A stretch of DNA of 64,000 nt from Streptomyces sp. ISL-100 (lineage in GTDB: Bacteria > Actinomycetota > Actinomycetes > Streptomycetales > Streptomycetaceae), in contig NZ_JAGGOK010000018.1 of NCBI RefSeq assembly GCF_018614615.1, forward strand, positions 1 through 64,000. The letters are read 5' to 3'. Every line of letters starts with the position of its first letter. The first letter of the stretch is position 1. Below the pieces are notes generated by a model that was given only the letters and a program-made list of their open reading frames with translations, had not been told where the DNA came from and searched no databases. This document shows positions 45,978 through 56,095 of the stretch, piece after piece. Made by a program: the position numbers and the translations under genes.

Positions 45978-48302
45978 TCAGGAGGCGTGACTGGGGAGCT
46001 CTCCCCGGATCGCGCGGGCGGCGGCGACGAGGTTCTCCAGCGAGGCCGCGGTCTCGGGCCAGCCGCGGGTCTTCAAGCCGCAGTCGGGATTGACCCAGAG
46101 CCGTTCTGCGGGGATGGCCTCAAGTCCCTTGCGGAGCAGCGCGGCTGCTTCGTCGGCGCTCGGGACACGCGGAGAGTGGATGTCGTAGACGCCGGGGCCG
46201 ACTTCGCGGGGATAGCCGACGGTGGCGAGTTCGCGCGCGACCTGCATGTGGGAGCGGGCGGCTTCCAGACTGATGACGTCGGCGTCGAGGTCGTCGATGG
46301 CCTGGAGGATGTCGCCGAACTCGGCGTAGCACATGTGGGTGTGGATCTGCGTGTCCGGCCGCACCCCGCTGGTGGCCAGGCGGAATGCCTCGGTCGCCCA
46401 GGTCAGATAGTCCGCGCGGTCTGCGGCACGAAGCGGGAGGGTCTCGCGCAGCGCCGGCTCGTCCACCTGGATGACAGAGGTGCCTGCGGCCTCGAGGTCG
46501 GTCACCTCGTCCCGCAGGGCGAGGGCGACCTGGCGTGCGGTCTCGGCGAGCGGCTGGTCGTCGCGTACGAACGACCAGGCGAGCATGGTGACCGGGCCGG
46601 TGAGCATGCCCTTGACCGGGCGGTCGGTGAGCGACTGGGCGTAGCGGGTCCACCGGACGGTCATCGGCTCGGGGCGGGAGATGTCACCGGCAAGGATCGG
46701 CGGGCGGACGTAACGGGTGCCGTAGGACTGGACCCAGCCGTGCTGGGTGGCGAGGTAGCCGGTGAGTTGTTCGGCGAAGTACTGCACCATGTCGTTGCGT
46801 TCGGGTTCACCGTGCACCAGAACGTCGATGCCGGCCTTCTCCTGGAAGGAGATGACCTCACGGATCTCAGCCTCGATGCGTGCCTCGTAGCCCGTGGCGT
46901 CCATCCGGCCCGCGCGCAGGTCGGCGCGGGCGGCGCGCAGTTCGGTGGTCTGCGGGAACGAACCGATGGTCGTCGTGGGCAGCAGTGGCAGGCGGAGATG
47001 CGTCCGCTGGGCGGCGGCACGTTCCGGGTAGGGCTGGGAGCGGCGGTTGTCCGCGTCGGTGACCGCGGCTGCCCGGGTGCGTACGGCAGGGGCTTGGGTG
47101 ATCGCCGAGCCCGCGCGCGAGGCGAGGTCGGCACGGTTCGCGGCGAGTTCGGCAGCGATGGTCTCCGTGCCCTGGGCCAGACCGCGCGCAAGGGTGACGA
47201 CTTCGGTGGCCTTCTGACGGGCGAAGGCCAGCCAGCGGGCGATCTGCGGATCGATGTCTCGCTCGGCGGTGGCGTCGAGCGGGGCGTGCAGCAGAGAGCA
47301 GGAGGCGGAGACGTCGACCCGGCCGGCGAGGCCGAGCAGGGTGCCGAGGGTGGACAGGGACTTCTCGAAGTCATTGATCCAGACGTTACGGCCGTTGACG
47401 ACCCCCGCGACGAGTCGCTTGCCCGGCAGGCCGCCGACGGCGGCGAGGTCGTCGAGGTTCCCGGCGGCGGGCCCCGTGAAGTCGAGCACGAGACCGTCCA
47501 CCGGGGCCTTGGCCAGGACGGGCAGGGCTTCGCCGAGGCGGTCGAAGTACGACGCGACGAGCAGCTTGGGCCGGTCGGTGAGAGCGCCGAGATCCCGGTA
47601 GACGCGGGCGGCGGCGTTCAGTTCGGCCGGGGTGCGGTCCTGGACGAGCGCGGGCTCGTCCAGCTGCACCCACTCAGCACCGGCGGCGCGCAGGTCGGCG
47701 AGCACCTCGGCGTATACCGGCAGCAGCCGGTCCAGCAGGGTCAGGGGATCGAAGTCGGTGGTGACGCCGGGGGCGGGCTTGGCCAGCAGGAGGTAGGTGA
47801 CCGGGCCGACCAGCACAGGGCGAGCGGTGTGGCCGAGCTCGAGAGCTTCCTTCAGCTCGGCGACCTGCTTGGTCGAATCCGCGGTGAAGACGCTGTCCGG
47901 GCCGAGCTCCGGCACCAGGTAGTGGTAGTTGGTGTCGAACCACTTGGTCATCTCCAGCGGCGCCACGTCCTGGGTGCCGCGGGCCATCGCGAAGTAGCCG
48001 CCGAGCGCATCCGCCTCGACGGCGGCACGATAGCGGGCAGGAATCGCCCCGACCATCACACTGGTGTCCAGGACATGGTCGTAATACGAGAAGTCGCCGG
48101 TGGGCACCTCGTGGATGCCGGCGTCGGCCAACTGCCGCCAGCTGGCCCGGCGCAGGTTGGTGGCGGTCTCCCGGAGGGCGTCAGCAGTGACGCGGCCCTT
48201 CCAGTATCCCTCGATGGCCTTCTTCAGTTCCCGGTTCTGGCCCTGGCGGGGGTAGCCGTACACGGTTGCCTGTGCTGCCGCGGCTGCGGACTTGCTTGTC
48301 AC
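45978..48302 (-). CDS. metE: Cobalamin-independent methionine synthase
   Basis: Transfers the methyl group of 5-methyltetrahydropteroyltriglutamate to homocysteine without B12; 774 residues, the normal length. N-terminal barrel: [22 protein letters not shown]-terminal barrel: [17 protein letters not shown]. Zinc ligands are visible in [13 protein letters not shown] (His, Cys) and [12 protein letters not shown] (Cys). Start is GTG at 48302 behind AAGGAGAG; the frame upstream is leader RNA. A cobalamin riboswitch occupies the leader, so the gene is made only when B12 is scarce, with the B12-dependent MetH doing the job otherwise. Confidence 0.97.
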   Translation of the reverse strand: MTSKSAAAAAQATVYGYPRQGQNRELKKAIEGYWKGRVTADALRETATNLRRASWRQLADAGIHEVPTGDFSYYDHVLDTSVMVGAIPARYRAAVEADALGGYFAMARGTQDVAPLEMTKWFDTNYHYLVPELGPDSVFTADSTKQVAELKEALELGHTARPVLVGPVTYLLLAKPAPGVTTDFDPLTLLDRLLPVYAEVLADLRAAGAEWVQLDEPALVQDRTPAELNAAARVYRDLGALTDRPKLLVASYFDRLGEALPVLAKAPVDGLVLDFTGPAAGNLDDLAAVGGLPGKRLVAGVVNGRNVWINDFEKSLSTLGTLLGLAGRVDVSASCSLLHAPLDATAERDIDPQIARWLAFARQKATEVVTLARGLAQGTETIAAELAANRADLASRAGSAITQAPAVRTRAAAVTDADNRRSQPYPERAAAQRTHLRLPLLPTTTIGSFPQTTELRAARADLRAGRMDATGYEARIEAEIREVISFQEKAGIDVLVHGEPERNDMVQYFAEQLTGYLATQHGWVQSYGTRYVRPPILAGDISRPEPMTVRWTRYAQSLTDRPVKGMLTGPVTMLAWSFVRDDQPLAETARQVALALRDEVTDLEAAGTSVIQVDEPALRETLPLRAADRADYLTWATEAFRLATSGVRPDTQIHTHMCYAEFGDILQAIDDLDADVISLEAARSHMQVARELATVGYPREVGPGVYDIHSPRVPSADEAAALLRKGLEAIPAERLWVNPDCGLKTRGWPETAASLENLVAAARAIRGELPSHAS

Positions 48303-48372
48303 GGAACTCTCCTTCGCGAGCTTGTCTCTGACTGACCCCGGGACGGGTCGAGAGCGCGAAGGGATTGGCAAC

Positions 48373-48412
48373 CAGGCGAACAGCACCGACGCGGAGCGTG
48401 TGCATTCGCCTG
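48373..48412 (-). promoter_or_regulatory. Leader hairpin between riboswitch and metE
   Basis: CAGGCGAA/TTCGCCTG forms an 8-bp stem with a 24-base loop, 68 bases downstream of the aptamer and 70 before the metE start. It is a candidate expression-platform element. Confidence 0.4.
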
Positions 48413-48479
48413 ATATGTACGCCGACCCGCCCTCGGGGTCACCGGGATCTCCGCACACGATTGATCGCGCGCGGGCAAC

Positions 48480-48650
48480 GGGCAGGTCTTCGGACTCGCG
48501 GGCACGTCTGCCGGTTTCCCGGCGGACACCTACTGGCCGTCGCTTCCCAGACCCGGCCGGGCCCAGTGCGTATGACGGCGGTCGTTCCCGCTCACCGCTG
48601 CGGGGCAGTCCCGGATTCTCACCGGGTTCCCTCTTACGACGCGCCTGCCT
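48480..48650 (-). promoter_or_regulatory. Cobalamin riboswitch of metE
   Basis: The minus strand shows the full set of cobalamin aptamer elements: AAGAGGGAACCCGGTG, GAATCCGGGACTGCCCCGCA, CGGTGAG, the GGCCAGTAGG arm, and the B12 box GCGAGTCCGAAGACCTGCC. The closing stem pairs GGCAGG with CCTGCC (48481-48486 with 48644-48649). Binding of cobalamin should repress metE. Confidence 0.95.
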
Positions 48651-48770
48651 GGAGGACAGGGCGAACCAGCTGCAGCAGCCAGCGTAGGCGGTGCCCCGTC
48701 TCGCGGACGTCGCTGTTCACATTCCGGACCGTGATGCGAGACACAGAGAGACGGCCAGGCCCACGCAACG

Positions 48771-48807
48771 GGGGCGTGGAGCAGCTCAGTCAACTGCTCC
48801 ACGCCCC
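48771..48807 (-). terminator. Terminator of the aceB-hbd operon
   Basis: Fourteen-bp perfect stem GGGGCGTGGAGCAG/CTGCTCCACGCCCC with a 9-base loop, 52 bases past the dehydrogenase stop. Confidence 0.87.
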
Positions 48808-48858
48808 GCTCCACAGCAGCCGCGGGCCCCTCAGCCCCCGGCGCCGAACCCGGGCCCC

Positions 48859-49731
48859 TCAGCCCTGGTAGTAGGTGTGGAAGCCTCTGCCGGTCTTGCG
48901 GCCGAGCAGGCCCGCTTCCACCATCCGCTGGAGCAGCGGGGGCGGGGCGTAGAGGGGTTCCTTGAACTCCTCGTACAGCGACTTCGCGATGGCCGCGACG
49001 GTGTCGAGGCCAATCAGGTCTGCGAGTTTGAGCGGTCCCATGGGGTGGGCGCAGCCGAGCTCCATGCCCGCGTCCACGTCGGCTGCGGTGGCGAAGCCGG
49101 ATTCGGCCATGCGGATCGCGGAGAGAAGGTACGGAATGAGCAGGGCGTTGACGACGAAGCCGGCCCGGTCCTGGGAGCGGATCGCGGTCTTGCCCAGCGC
49201 GGTGCTCGCGAACTCCTCGACGGCCGCGACGGTCTCCGGCGCGGTGTGGAGGGAGGCAACGACTTCGACGAGCGGCAGGACGGGCACCGGGTTGAAGAAG
49301 TGAAGTCCGACGACGCGGTCCGCGCGGTGCGTGGCCATGCCCAGGCGCATGATCGGGATGGACGAGGTGTTGGTGGCCAGAATCGCGTCCGGGTCCTCCA
49401 CGATCTTGTCCAGGACGGCGAATATCTCGGCCTTGGCGGCGGCGTTCTCGACGACGGCCTCGACGACGAGCTGCCGGTCGGCCAGGTCGTCGAGACTGCC
49501 AGTGAAAACGAGGCGGGCCAAGGCGTCCTCGGCGGAGACACGGTCCAGCTTGCCGCGCTGGACAGCTCGTTCGAGGGAGGTCGCCACACGTTCCCGGGCT
49601 CCGCGGGCCGCCGTGGCATCTGCCTCGCAGACCACAGTGTCAATCCCGGCTCTGGCGCACACCTCTGCGATGCCGGCCCCCATCTGGCCGCCGCCGACCA
49701 CACCGACCCGCTGGATACGCAACGCGCTCAT
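48859..49731 (-). CDS. 3-hydroxybutyryl-CoA dehydrogenase
   Basis: A 290-residue NAD(P)-dependent enzyme interconverting acetoacetyl-CoA and 3-hydroxybutyryl-CoA. Rossmann motif VGVVGGGQMGAGIAEVCARAG at the N-terminus, ATNTSSIPI, the catalytic His in GLHFFNPVPVLPLVEVV, and the C-terminal dimer domain with AHPMGPLKLADLIGLDTV. It may serve the ethylmalonyl-CoA pathway, fatty-acid or butyrate metabolism; the link to malate synthase favours acetate/acetoacetate assimilation. The ATG overlaps the aceB stop by 4 bp (ATGA). Confidence 0.93.
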   Translation of the reverse strand: MSALRIQRVGVVGGGQMGAGIAEVCARAGIDTVVCEADATAARGARERVATSLERAVQRGKLDRVSAEDALARLVFTGSLDDLADRQLVVEAVVENAAAKAEIFAVLDKIVEDPDAILATNTSSIPIMRLGMATHRADRVVGLHFFNPVPVLPLVEVVASLHTAPETVAAVEEFASTALGKTAIRSQDRAGFVVNALLIPYLLSAIRMAESGFATAADVDAGMELGCAHPMGPLKLADLIGLDTVAAIAKSLYEEFKEPLYAPPPLLQRMVEAGLLGRKTGRGFHTYYQG

Positions 49732-51320
49732 GACTGCACCGCCGGACGGTGGACGAGGTAGCGGGCGTAGGCGTCGGGGGTGAAGAACGCAGGCAAGTCG
49801 CGTGCCATCGCCGTGCGTTCGAACAGGGCTCGGACTTCGTCCAATCGTGCCCATGGGTACTCCGCTCCCAGGGCGGCGATCTCGTCGTCCAGCAATTCGA
49901 CCACCGCGTCGCGCTCGACGGCGCGGTGGCGTATCCACTGCCAGATCTGGCAGCGGGCGATCTCGGCGGTGGCCGCGTCCTCCATCAGCCCGTCCAGGGC
50001 GACGGCGCCACTGCCGCGCAGCCAGGCCGCGAAGTAGCGGACGGCGACAGCGATGTTGGCGCGAATGCCCTCGATGGTGGGCGGACCTGCGGTGCGGCGT
50101 ACGGCGACGAGGTCCTCGGCGGTGACGTGGACGTCGTCGCGGGTGCGCTCGATCTGGTGGGGCCGCTCCCCCAGTACGCCGTCGAAGACGCCCCGGCAGA
50201 CGGGCACGAGACCGGGGTGGGCGACCCACGAACCGTCGAAGCCGTCCTCGGCCTCGCGTTCCTTGTCGAGCCGGACCGCGGCCAGCACAGTTTCGTTGGC
50301 CTGCGCATCGCGGCTGGGGACCTGGGCGGCCATGCCGCCGATGGCGTGCGCGCCGCGCTTGTGGCAGGTGCGTACCAGCAACTCGGTGTAGGCCCGCATG
50401 AACGGCGCGGTCATGGTGACCTTCGCCCGGTCCGGGAGGACGAAGTCGGGACGGTGCGCGAAGTTCTTGATCAGGCTGAAGAGATAGTCCCAACGGCCCG
50501 CGTTGAGCCCGGCGCTGTGTTCGCGGAGCTCATGGAGGATCTCCTCCATCTCGTACGCGGCGCTGATCGTCTCGATGAGGACGGTCGCGCGGACGGTGCC
50601 GCGGGGGATGCCGAGCAGCTCCTGCGCGAGGACGAAGACGTCGTTCCACAGGCGGGCTTCGTAGTGGTTCTCCAGCTTGGGCAGGTAGAAGTACGGGCCG
50701 TGGCCGGCGTCGATCTGCCGCTGGGCGCAGTGGAAGAAGTACAGGCCGAAGTCGACGAGCGAGGCGGAAACGGGGCGGCCGTCGACGACGAGGTGTTTCT
50801 CGGTGAGGTGCCAGCCCCGTGGACGGACCATGATGGTCGCCGGATCATCGCCGAGCCGGTACTGCTTGCCGTCAGGCGTCGTGAAGTCGATGCGGCGTTC
50901 GATGGCGTCGAGCAGGCTGAGCTGGCCGCCGACGATGTTGTCCCAGGTGGGCGAGGTGGCGTCCTCGAAGTCCGCCATCCACACGTTCGCGCCGGAGTTG
51001 AGGGCGTTGACGGTCATGCGCCGCTCGGGCGGGCCGGTGATCTCTACCCGGCGATCGGTCAGGCCCGGCGCCGGCTGGGCGACCCGCCAGTCGGGGTTGG
51101 TGCGGACGGCCGGGGTGGCGCGCGAGAAGTCGAGCGGGACGCCGGAGGCGAGCCGCTCGGCGCGGCGGCGGCGCTCGGCGAGGAGGTCGAAGCGACGGCC
51201 GGCGAAGGCAGCGTCGAGGCGGCCGATGAACTCCAGGGCCGCAGGGGTGAGGATCTCGTCGTGGCGGTCACCCGGTGCGCCGAGGACCTGGACTGTGCTG
51301 GTCAGAGCAGTGGTTGACAT
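49728..51320 (-). CDS. aceB: Malate synthase A
   Basis: Condenses glyoxylate with acetyl-CoA to malate in the glyoxylate shunt; 530 residues, type A length. Signatures: DFEDATSPTWDNIVGGQLSL, the substrate-site Arg in TIMVRPRGWH, PYFYLPKLENHYEARLW, the Mg-binding Glu in VLIETISAAYEMEEIL, the strand GRWDYLFSLIKNF, and the catalytic Asp loop LMEDAATAEIARCQIWQWI. ATG at 51320 follows GAGGAG. It is co-translated with the 3-hydroxybutyryl-CoA dehydrogenase. Confidence 0.96.
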   Translation of the reverse strand: MSTTALTSTVQVLGAPGDRHDEILTPAALEFIGRLDAAFAGRRFDLLAERRRRAERLASGVPLDFSRATPAVRTNPDWRVAQPAPGLTDRRVEITGPPERRMTVNALNSGANVWMADFEDATSPTWDNIVGGQLSLLDAIERRIDFTTPDGKQYRLGDDPATIMVRPRGWHLTEKHLVVDGRPVSASLVDFGLYFFHCAQRQIDAGHGPYFYLPKLENHYEARLWNDVFVLAQELLGIPRGTVRATVLIETISAAYEMEEILHELREHSAGLNAGRWDYLFSLIKNFAHRPDFVLPDRAKVTMTAPFMRAYTELLVRTCHKRGAHAIGGMAAQVPSRDAQANETVLAAVRLDKEREAEDGFDGSWVAHPGLVPVCRGVFDGVLGERPHQIERTRDDVHVTAEDLVAVRRTAGPPTIEGIRANIAVAVRYFAAWLRGSGAVALDGLMEDAATAEIARCQIWQWIRHRAVERDAVVELLDDEIAALGAEYPWARLDEVRALFERTAMARDLPAFFTPDAYARYLVHRPAVQS

Positions 51321-51393
51321 GCAGGTCTCCTCAGCGGAGGGGTGAGGACCGACGGAGACGGTTGCTCTCACCCGGGCACGGGCTGACTGGACG

Positions 51394-51435
51394 GGGAGGG
51401 GCGAGCCGGGGCCGAAGGTCCGGCTCGGCCCTCCC
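51394..51435 (-). terminator. Terminator of aceA
   Basis: Sixteen-bp arms with one mismatch and a 10-base loop, nine bases past the aceA stop, so aceA is probably transcribed separately from aceB. Confidence 0.8.
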
Positions 51436-51443
51436 GGTGCTGC

Positions 51444-52724
<1,281 letters not shown>

Positions 52725-53140
52725 GACCGTCTCCTGGGGTCGCGTGAAATCACACGGTTCTTGTGAAGTGTGCGTAAGGCATGTCACTGGGTGACATGCC
52801 ATTGGTACGGCCCGCCGCCCCCTCCCAGCGTGTGAAGCGGTAAGCAATGCGCCTGGGGCGCCGGGACAGAAGCCGATATGCACGACGTCAGGGCTTGAAA
52901 ATCGTGCTCGGACTTTCCGGCTCGGCTGCCGGGCTCGGCGGGCCGCACCACGACTCTGACAGCGGCACTCAGTGCCATCAACCGTGGATCATTGCCAACT
53001 TCTGCGAATCTTCCGAACCCTGTTTGCCAACCTTGCCAAGACCGGCCACTCCATCCCCGTGCATAAGCTGGAGCGCGTCGCCCGTACCAGGCACGTCCAG
53101 TGACAGCCGGCGTGTGGGCACGCAGACCAAAGGGGAAGCG
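52725..53140. other. Divergent promoter region aceA / RamB-like regulator
   Basis: A 416-bp intergenic region with reduced GC. It contains three TTGCCAA boxes (52992-53039). Frames in it lack coding bias. Confidence 0.6.
52992..53039. promoter_or_regulatory. Three TTGCCAA boxes, candidate RamB-type sites
   Basis: TTGCCAA occurs at 52992-52998, 53024-53030 and 53033-53039, the first two 32 bp (three turns) apart. RamB of corynebacteria binds TTTGCAAA-like motifs, and the boxes are similar. They lie 100-150 bp ahead of the regulator gene. Confidence 0.4.
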
Positions 53141-54550
53141 GTGAGCAAGACATACGCGGGAGCGCGGCTGCGGCGGTTGCGCGAGGAGCGGCGGCTCAGC
53201 CAGGCAGAGCTGGCGCGCATGCTGGCGATCTCGCCCAGCTACCTCAACCAGATGGAGCACGACTCCCGGCCCCTCACCGTGCCGGTGCTGCTGAGGCTGA
53301 CCGAGGCGTTCGGCGTCGACCCTGGGTTCTTCTCGGAGCGTGACACCAGCCGACTCGTGGCCGACCTGCGCGAAGTGCTCGCGAACGAGGTCACCGCCGC
53401 CCGGGTGTCAGCGTCCGACCTCGCGGAACTGGCATCCCGTATGCCGGCCGTTGCCTCAGTCCTGCTCGACCTCGGCCGGCGCAACTACGCCCTGGCGGAG
53501 CGGCTGGCCGAAGCGGCGGAAGGCCGCGACAACGATGACCCCACCCTGCCGCGCTCCCCACACGAGGAGATTCGCGAGTTCTTCTACCGGCGGCAGAACT
53601 ACCTCCATGACACCGACCTAGCTGCGGAAGAACTGGCCCGTCACGTCGGCGTCCGGCCCGGTGAGGTGGTGCGGGCGCTCTCCGCCCGTCTCATCGAACG
53701 ACACGGAGTGCGCTTGGCCACGGACTCCGACCAGCTGCATCACTTCGACCCCGCCGCCCGAGTCCTGCATCTGTCCAACCGGCTGCGCCCCGGCCAGCAA
53801 GCGTTCCGCATGGCTACCCAGCTCGCCCTGCTCGAGTACGGCGACCAACTGTCCGCACTCGCGTCGGAGGACTACGCCGAGGGCTCCACCACCTGGTCGC
53901 TTGCCAGGATCGGTGTGGCGAACTACTTCGCCGCCGCGCTCGTCCTGCCGTACAGCGCCTTCCACACCGCCGCGGAGGAGGTCCGCTACGACATCGAACG
54001 GCTCACAGACATCTTCGGCCTCGGCTACGAGACCGTCTGCCATCGCCTCAGTACCCTCCAGCGGCCACGCCTGCGCGGTGTGCCGTTCTCCTTCGTCCGG
54101 GTAGACCGCGCCGGCAACATGTCCAAGCGCCAGTCCGCCACTGGCTTCCACTTCTCCCGAGCCGGCGGCACGTGTCCACTGTGGAACGTGTACGAGTCGT
54201 TCGCCGCGCCCGGCCGGATCCACGTCCAGATCGCCGCCATGCCGGACGGACAGCGCTACCTCTGGACCGCCCGCGCCGTCACCCGCCACCGCGGCGGCTG
54301 GGGCGAGCCCGGCAAGACGTTCGCCATCGGCCTCGGCTGCGAGGTCCGCCACGCCTCCCGGCTCGTCTACTCCGACGGACTCAACCTCGACAACACCTCC
54401 GCAGCCACCCCGATCGGCATGGGCTGCCGGATCTGCGAACGCCTCGACTGCCCACAACGCGCAGTGCCACCTCTCGGCCGGACGCTCACCATCGACGAGA
54501 ACAGCAGTACCTTCGTGCCGTACCCCGTCGCAGACGGGCCGGACCAATAG
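53141..54550 (+). CDS. RamB/ScfR-type XRE regulator of acetate metabolism
   Basis: A 469-residue regulator of the short-chain fatty-acyl (ScfR/RamB) family. Residues 7-60 are an XRE helix-turn-helix (RRLSQAELARMLAISPSYLNQMEHD). The central part has the peptidase-M78/ImmA-like helices, and the C-terminal DUF2083 region includes FHFSRAGGTCPLWNVYESF and MGCRICERLDCPQRA, whose cysteines may bind metal. In corynebacteria RamB represses aceA and aceB; here the gene is divergent from aceA, supporting the same role. GTG start behind AAAGGGGA. Confidence 0.88.
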   Translation: MSKTYAGARLRRLREERRLSQAELARMLAISPSYLNQMEHDSRPLTVPVLLRLTEAFGVDPGFFSERDTSRLVADLREVLANEVTAARVSASDLAELASRMPAVASVLLDLGRRNYALAERLAEAAEGRDNDDPTLPRSPHEEIREFFYRRQNYLHDTDLAAEELARHVGVRPGEVVRALSARLIERHGVRLATDSDQLHHFDPAARVLHLSNRLRPGQQAFRMATQLALLEYGDQLSALASEDYAEGSTTWSLARIGVANYFAAALVLPYSAFHTAAEEVRYDIERLTDIFGLGYETVCHRLSTLQRPRLRGVPFSFVRVDRAGNMSKRQSATGFHFSRAGGTCPLWNVYESFAAPGRIHVQIAAMPDGQRYLWTARAVTRHRGGWGEPGKTFAIGLGCEVRHASRLVYSDGLNLDNTSAATPIGMGCRICERLDCPQRAVPPLGRTLTIDENSSTFVPYPVADGPDQ

Positions 54551-54624
54551 CGATTCGATACACGATTGAGGTCGGGCCCTCGGATCGATTCGATGGGCCA
54601 GCACGATCCTGCGAGACTGCCTGT

Positions 54625-55149
54625 ATGACTGGCATGATCGTGGTCTGCGACTACGACCCCCGTTGGGATAAGCAATTCCAGGATCTTCGGTGGCGACTTG
54701 CACTTTGCGTCGCGGATCTGGCTGTATCCATCGAGCATGTCGGAAGTACAGCCGTGGCCGGATGTGCCGCGAAGCCGATCATAGACGTCGACATTGTGGT
54801 GGCCGAGGAGGCTTCCGTGCCCGAGCTGATCTCCCGGCTGGCCGGGCAGGGCTACCGGCACGAAGGCGATCTGGGGATTCCTGGCCGGGAGGCTTTCCAA
54901 GCCCCTCCTGCGGCTCCCGAACATCACCTGTATGGCGTGGTCGCAGGCTCTAAGCCCCATCTTGATCACATCTTGCTCCGTGACTACCTGCGTCAGCGGC
55001 CCGATGAAGTCCGGCGCTACAGCGCGTTGAAGAGGGCCTTGGCACAGCGATTCGCTGCCAACAGCGAGGGCAGGCAGAACTACTCGACGGCGAAGAACGC
55101 TCTGGTGGAGGAACTGGTGGTCAAGTCCCACGCCGCTCGGTACCACTGA
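54625..55149 (+). CDS. GrpB/UPF0157 nucleotidyltransferase-fold protein
   Basis: A 174-residue protein. VVCDYDPRWDKQFQDL and IEHVGSTAVAGCAAKPIIDVDIVV are the signature of the GrpB family, whose GS...D.D pattern belongs to the pol-beta nucleotidyltransferase superfamily. The C-terminal helix with LALAQRFAANSEGRQNYSTAKNALVEEL-type sequence is normal. The HVGST motif is intact; VxGLxAKPIID is changed to VAGCAAKPIID. Activity is unproven for the family. ATG 54625 lacks a clear ribosome site; ATG 54634 is an alternative. Confidence 0.82.
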   Translation: MTGMIVVCDYDPRWDKQFQDLRWRLALCVADLAVSIEHVGSTAVAGCAAKPIIDVDIVVAEEASVPELISRLAGQGYRHEGDLGIPGREAFQAPPAAPEHHLYGVVAGSKPHLDHILLRDYLRQRPDEVRRYSALKRALAQRFAANSEGRQNYSTAKNALVEELVVKSHAARYH

Positions 55150-55448
55150 CGAACCGTGACATGACAACGGCCGCACGGGTTGGTGATGTCGCGACGCGGA
55201 AGTGCGTCGGCAGCCAGGTCGACGCGGATGGCTGCCTCGAGTCCGAGGCCCGCCTTGTGCACGGCGTACATGGTGAAGGAGTAGGCGAACAGGAAAGCCA
55301 GGGCGATCGCCAGCACCATGGTGGGGACGTTGCCCCAGAGCAGGGCGGTGCCGATGGCCATGCCCGGGATCTCGCCGATCGCACACCCCGTCAGGCAGTG
55401 AGCCGTCGCCCGCGCCGCAGTACCCCAGGAAGCGCCACCAGCCCCCAT
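55080..55448 (-). pseudogene. Truncated DUF4396 membrane protein
   Basis: ASWGTAARATAHCLTGCAIGE and two helices (GMAIGTALLWGNVPTMVLAIALAFLF, FTMYAVHKAGL) match the first half of DUF4396 proteins. After about residue 85 the expected second helical pair is gone and the frame runs on as unrelated sequence (NPCGRCHVTVRQWYRAAWDL) antisense to the GrpB gene end. ATG 55448 has a usable ribosome site (AAGGGGG), so a short product could still be made. Confidence 0.55.
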
Positions 55449-55460
55449 GAGGGCACCCCC

Positions 55461-55583
55461 TTCGCCGACCTCGTCGAAACCGGCTCGGTCGCCGAGGCCC
55501 GCGCGGCGGACAAGGTCCGTAAGGAGGGCAAGGACTGCGTGATGCAGGACGGCGACGTGGTGGAGTTCCGCTTCGGTGTATGA
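55461..55583 (+). pseudogene. C-terminal fragment of ychF (redox-regulated ATPase)
   Basis: FADLVETGSVAEARAADKVRKEGKDC and VMQDGDVVEFRFGV match the last 40 residues (TGS domain) of the YchF/EngD ATPase, which normally end DVVEFRFNV. The rest of the 360-residue gene is absent; upstream is the DUF4396 remnant on the other strand. It is a displaced gene end, not a functional gene. Confidence 0.65.
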
Positions 55584-55781
55584 ATTCCACCACGTCGGTG
55601 ACCTGGGACTGCCGGATCGAGTGCGGTGAGTACGGCATCTATCGATGCGCCTGAGTTGCTTGATGGCGGCCTGGCATCGGTGAAGAGCAGCCAGCTGCGC
55701 CGGGGAGCGGCCGTCCTTTGGGCACGATGGGCCAATCCCCGTTAGCCAGCGGCTCCCGAAGGGGCACGGGCCACTCGGTAG
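55584..55781. other. Short intergenic stretch, no gene seen
   Basis: About 200 bp without coding bias between the ychF fragment and the terminator of the small membrane gene. Confidence 0.5.
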
Positions 55782-55811
55782 ACAGCGCCCAGCCGCCCGG
55801 CTGGGCGCTGT
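55782..55811 (-). terminator. Terminator of the small membrane gene
   Basis: Thirteen-bp perfect stem ACAGCGCCCAGCC/GGCTGGGCGCTGT with a GCCC loop, 20 bases past the stop at 55832. Confidence 0.85.
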
Positions 55812-55831
55812 CGTTCGTCACAGGGCCGGAG

Positions 55832-56023
55832 CTACGCGGCAAACAGTCCGATGACCGTCACGGCGATCGTCGCAACCGAGAGGAAGGCAGCGCCTCCTCC
55901 ACCCCAGCAGGCGAGGGGGCTTGCCCCGAGTTGCGCAGCAAATAGTCCTGCGATGATGCCGACGAGCGCGGAGAACAGAGTGGCCAAAACTACCCAAATG
56001 GCCATGTCATGCGAGCCGCTCAA
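55832..56023 (-). CDS. 63-residue two-helix membrane protein (TTG start)
   Basis: Two hydrophobic helices (MAIWVVLATLFSALVGIIAG and AAFLSVATIAVTVIGLFAA) joined by a short loop. A TTG at 56023 lies six bases after GGAAGGA, whereas the in-frame ATG at 56005 has no ribosome site at a proper distance, so TTG is preferred. A strong terminator follows. Similar small membrane proteins of unknown role are common in Streptomyces. Confidence 0.6.
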   Translation of the reverse strand: MSGSHDMAIWVVLATLFSALVGIIAGLFAAQLGASPLACWGGGGAAFLSVATIAVTVIGLFAA

Positions 56024-56067
56024 CGGGATTTCCTTCCGATTCAGGAAGGGCGGCCAGGAGAGCGGGA

Positions 56068-56095
56068 GGGCAGGCTCAACCGAGCCGCCCTTTTT
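56068..56095 (+). terminator. Hairpin with T-run
   Basis: GGGCAGGCTC-AACC-GAGCCGCCC (one bulge) followed by TTTTT on the plus strand, a classical intrinsic terminator. No intact rightward gene precedes it, so it may belong to a lost gene. Confidence 0.55.

Noticed and set aside
45987..48335. A 782-codon plus-strand frame opposite metE
   Set aside because: Mirror frame of metE; it has no ribosome site or domain, and metE is certain.
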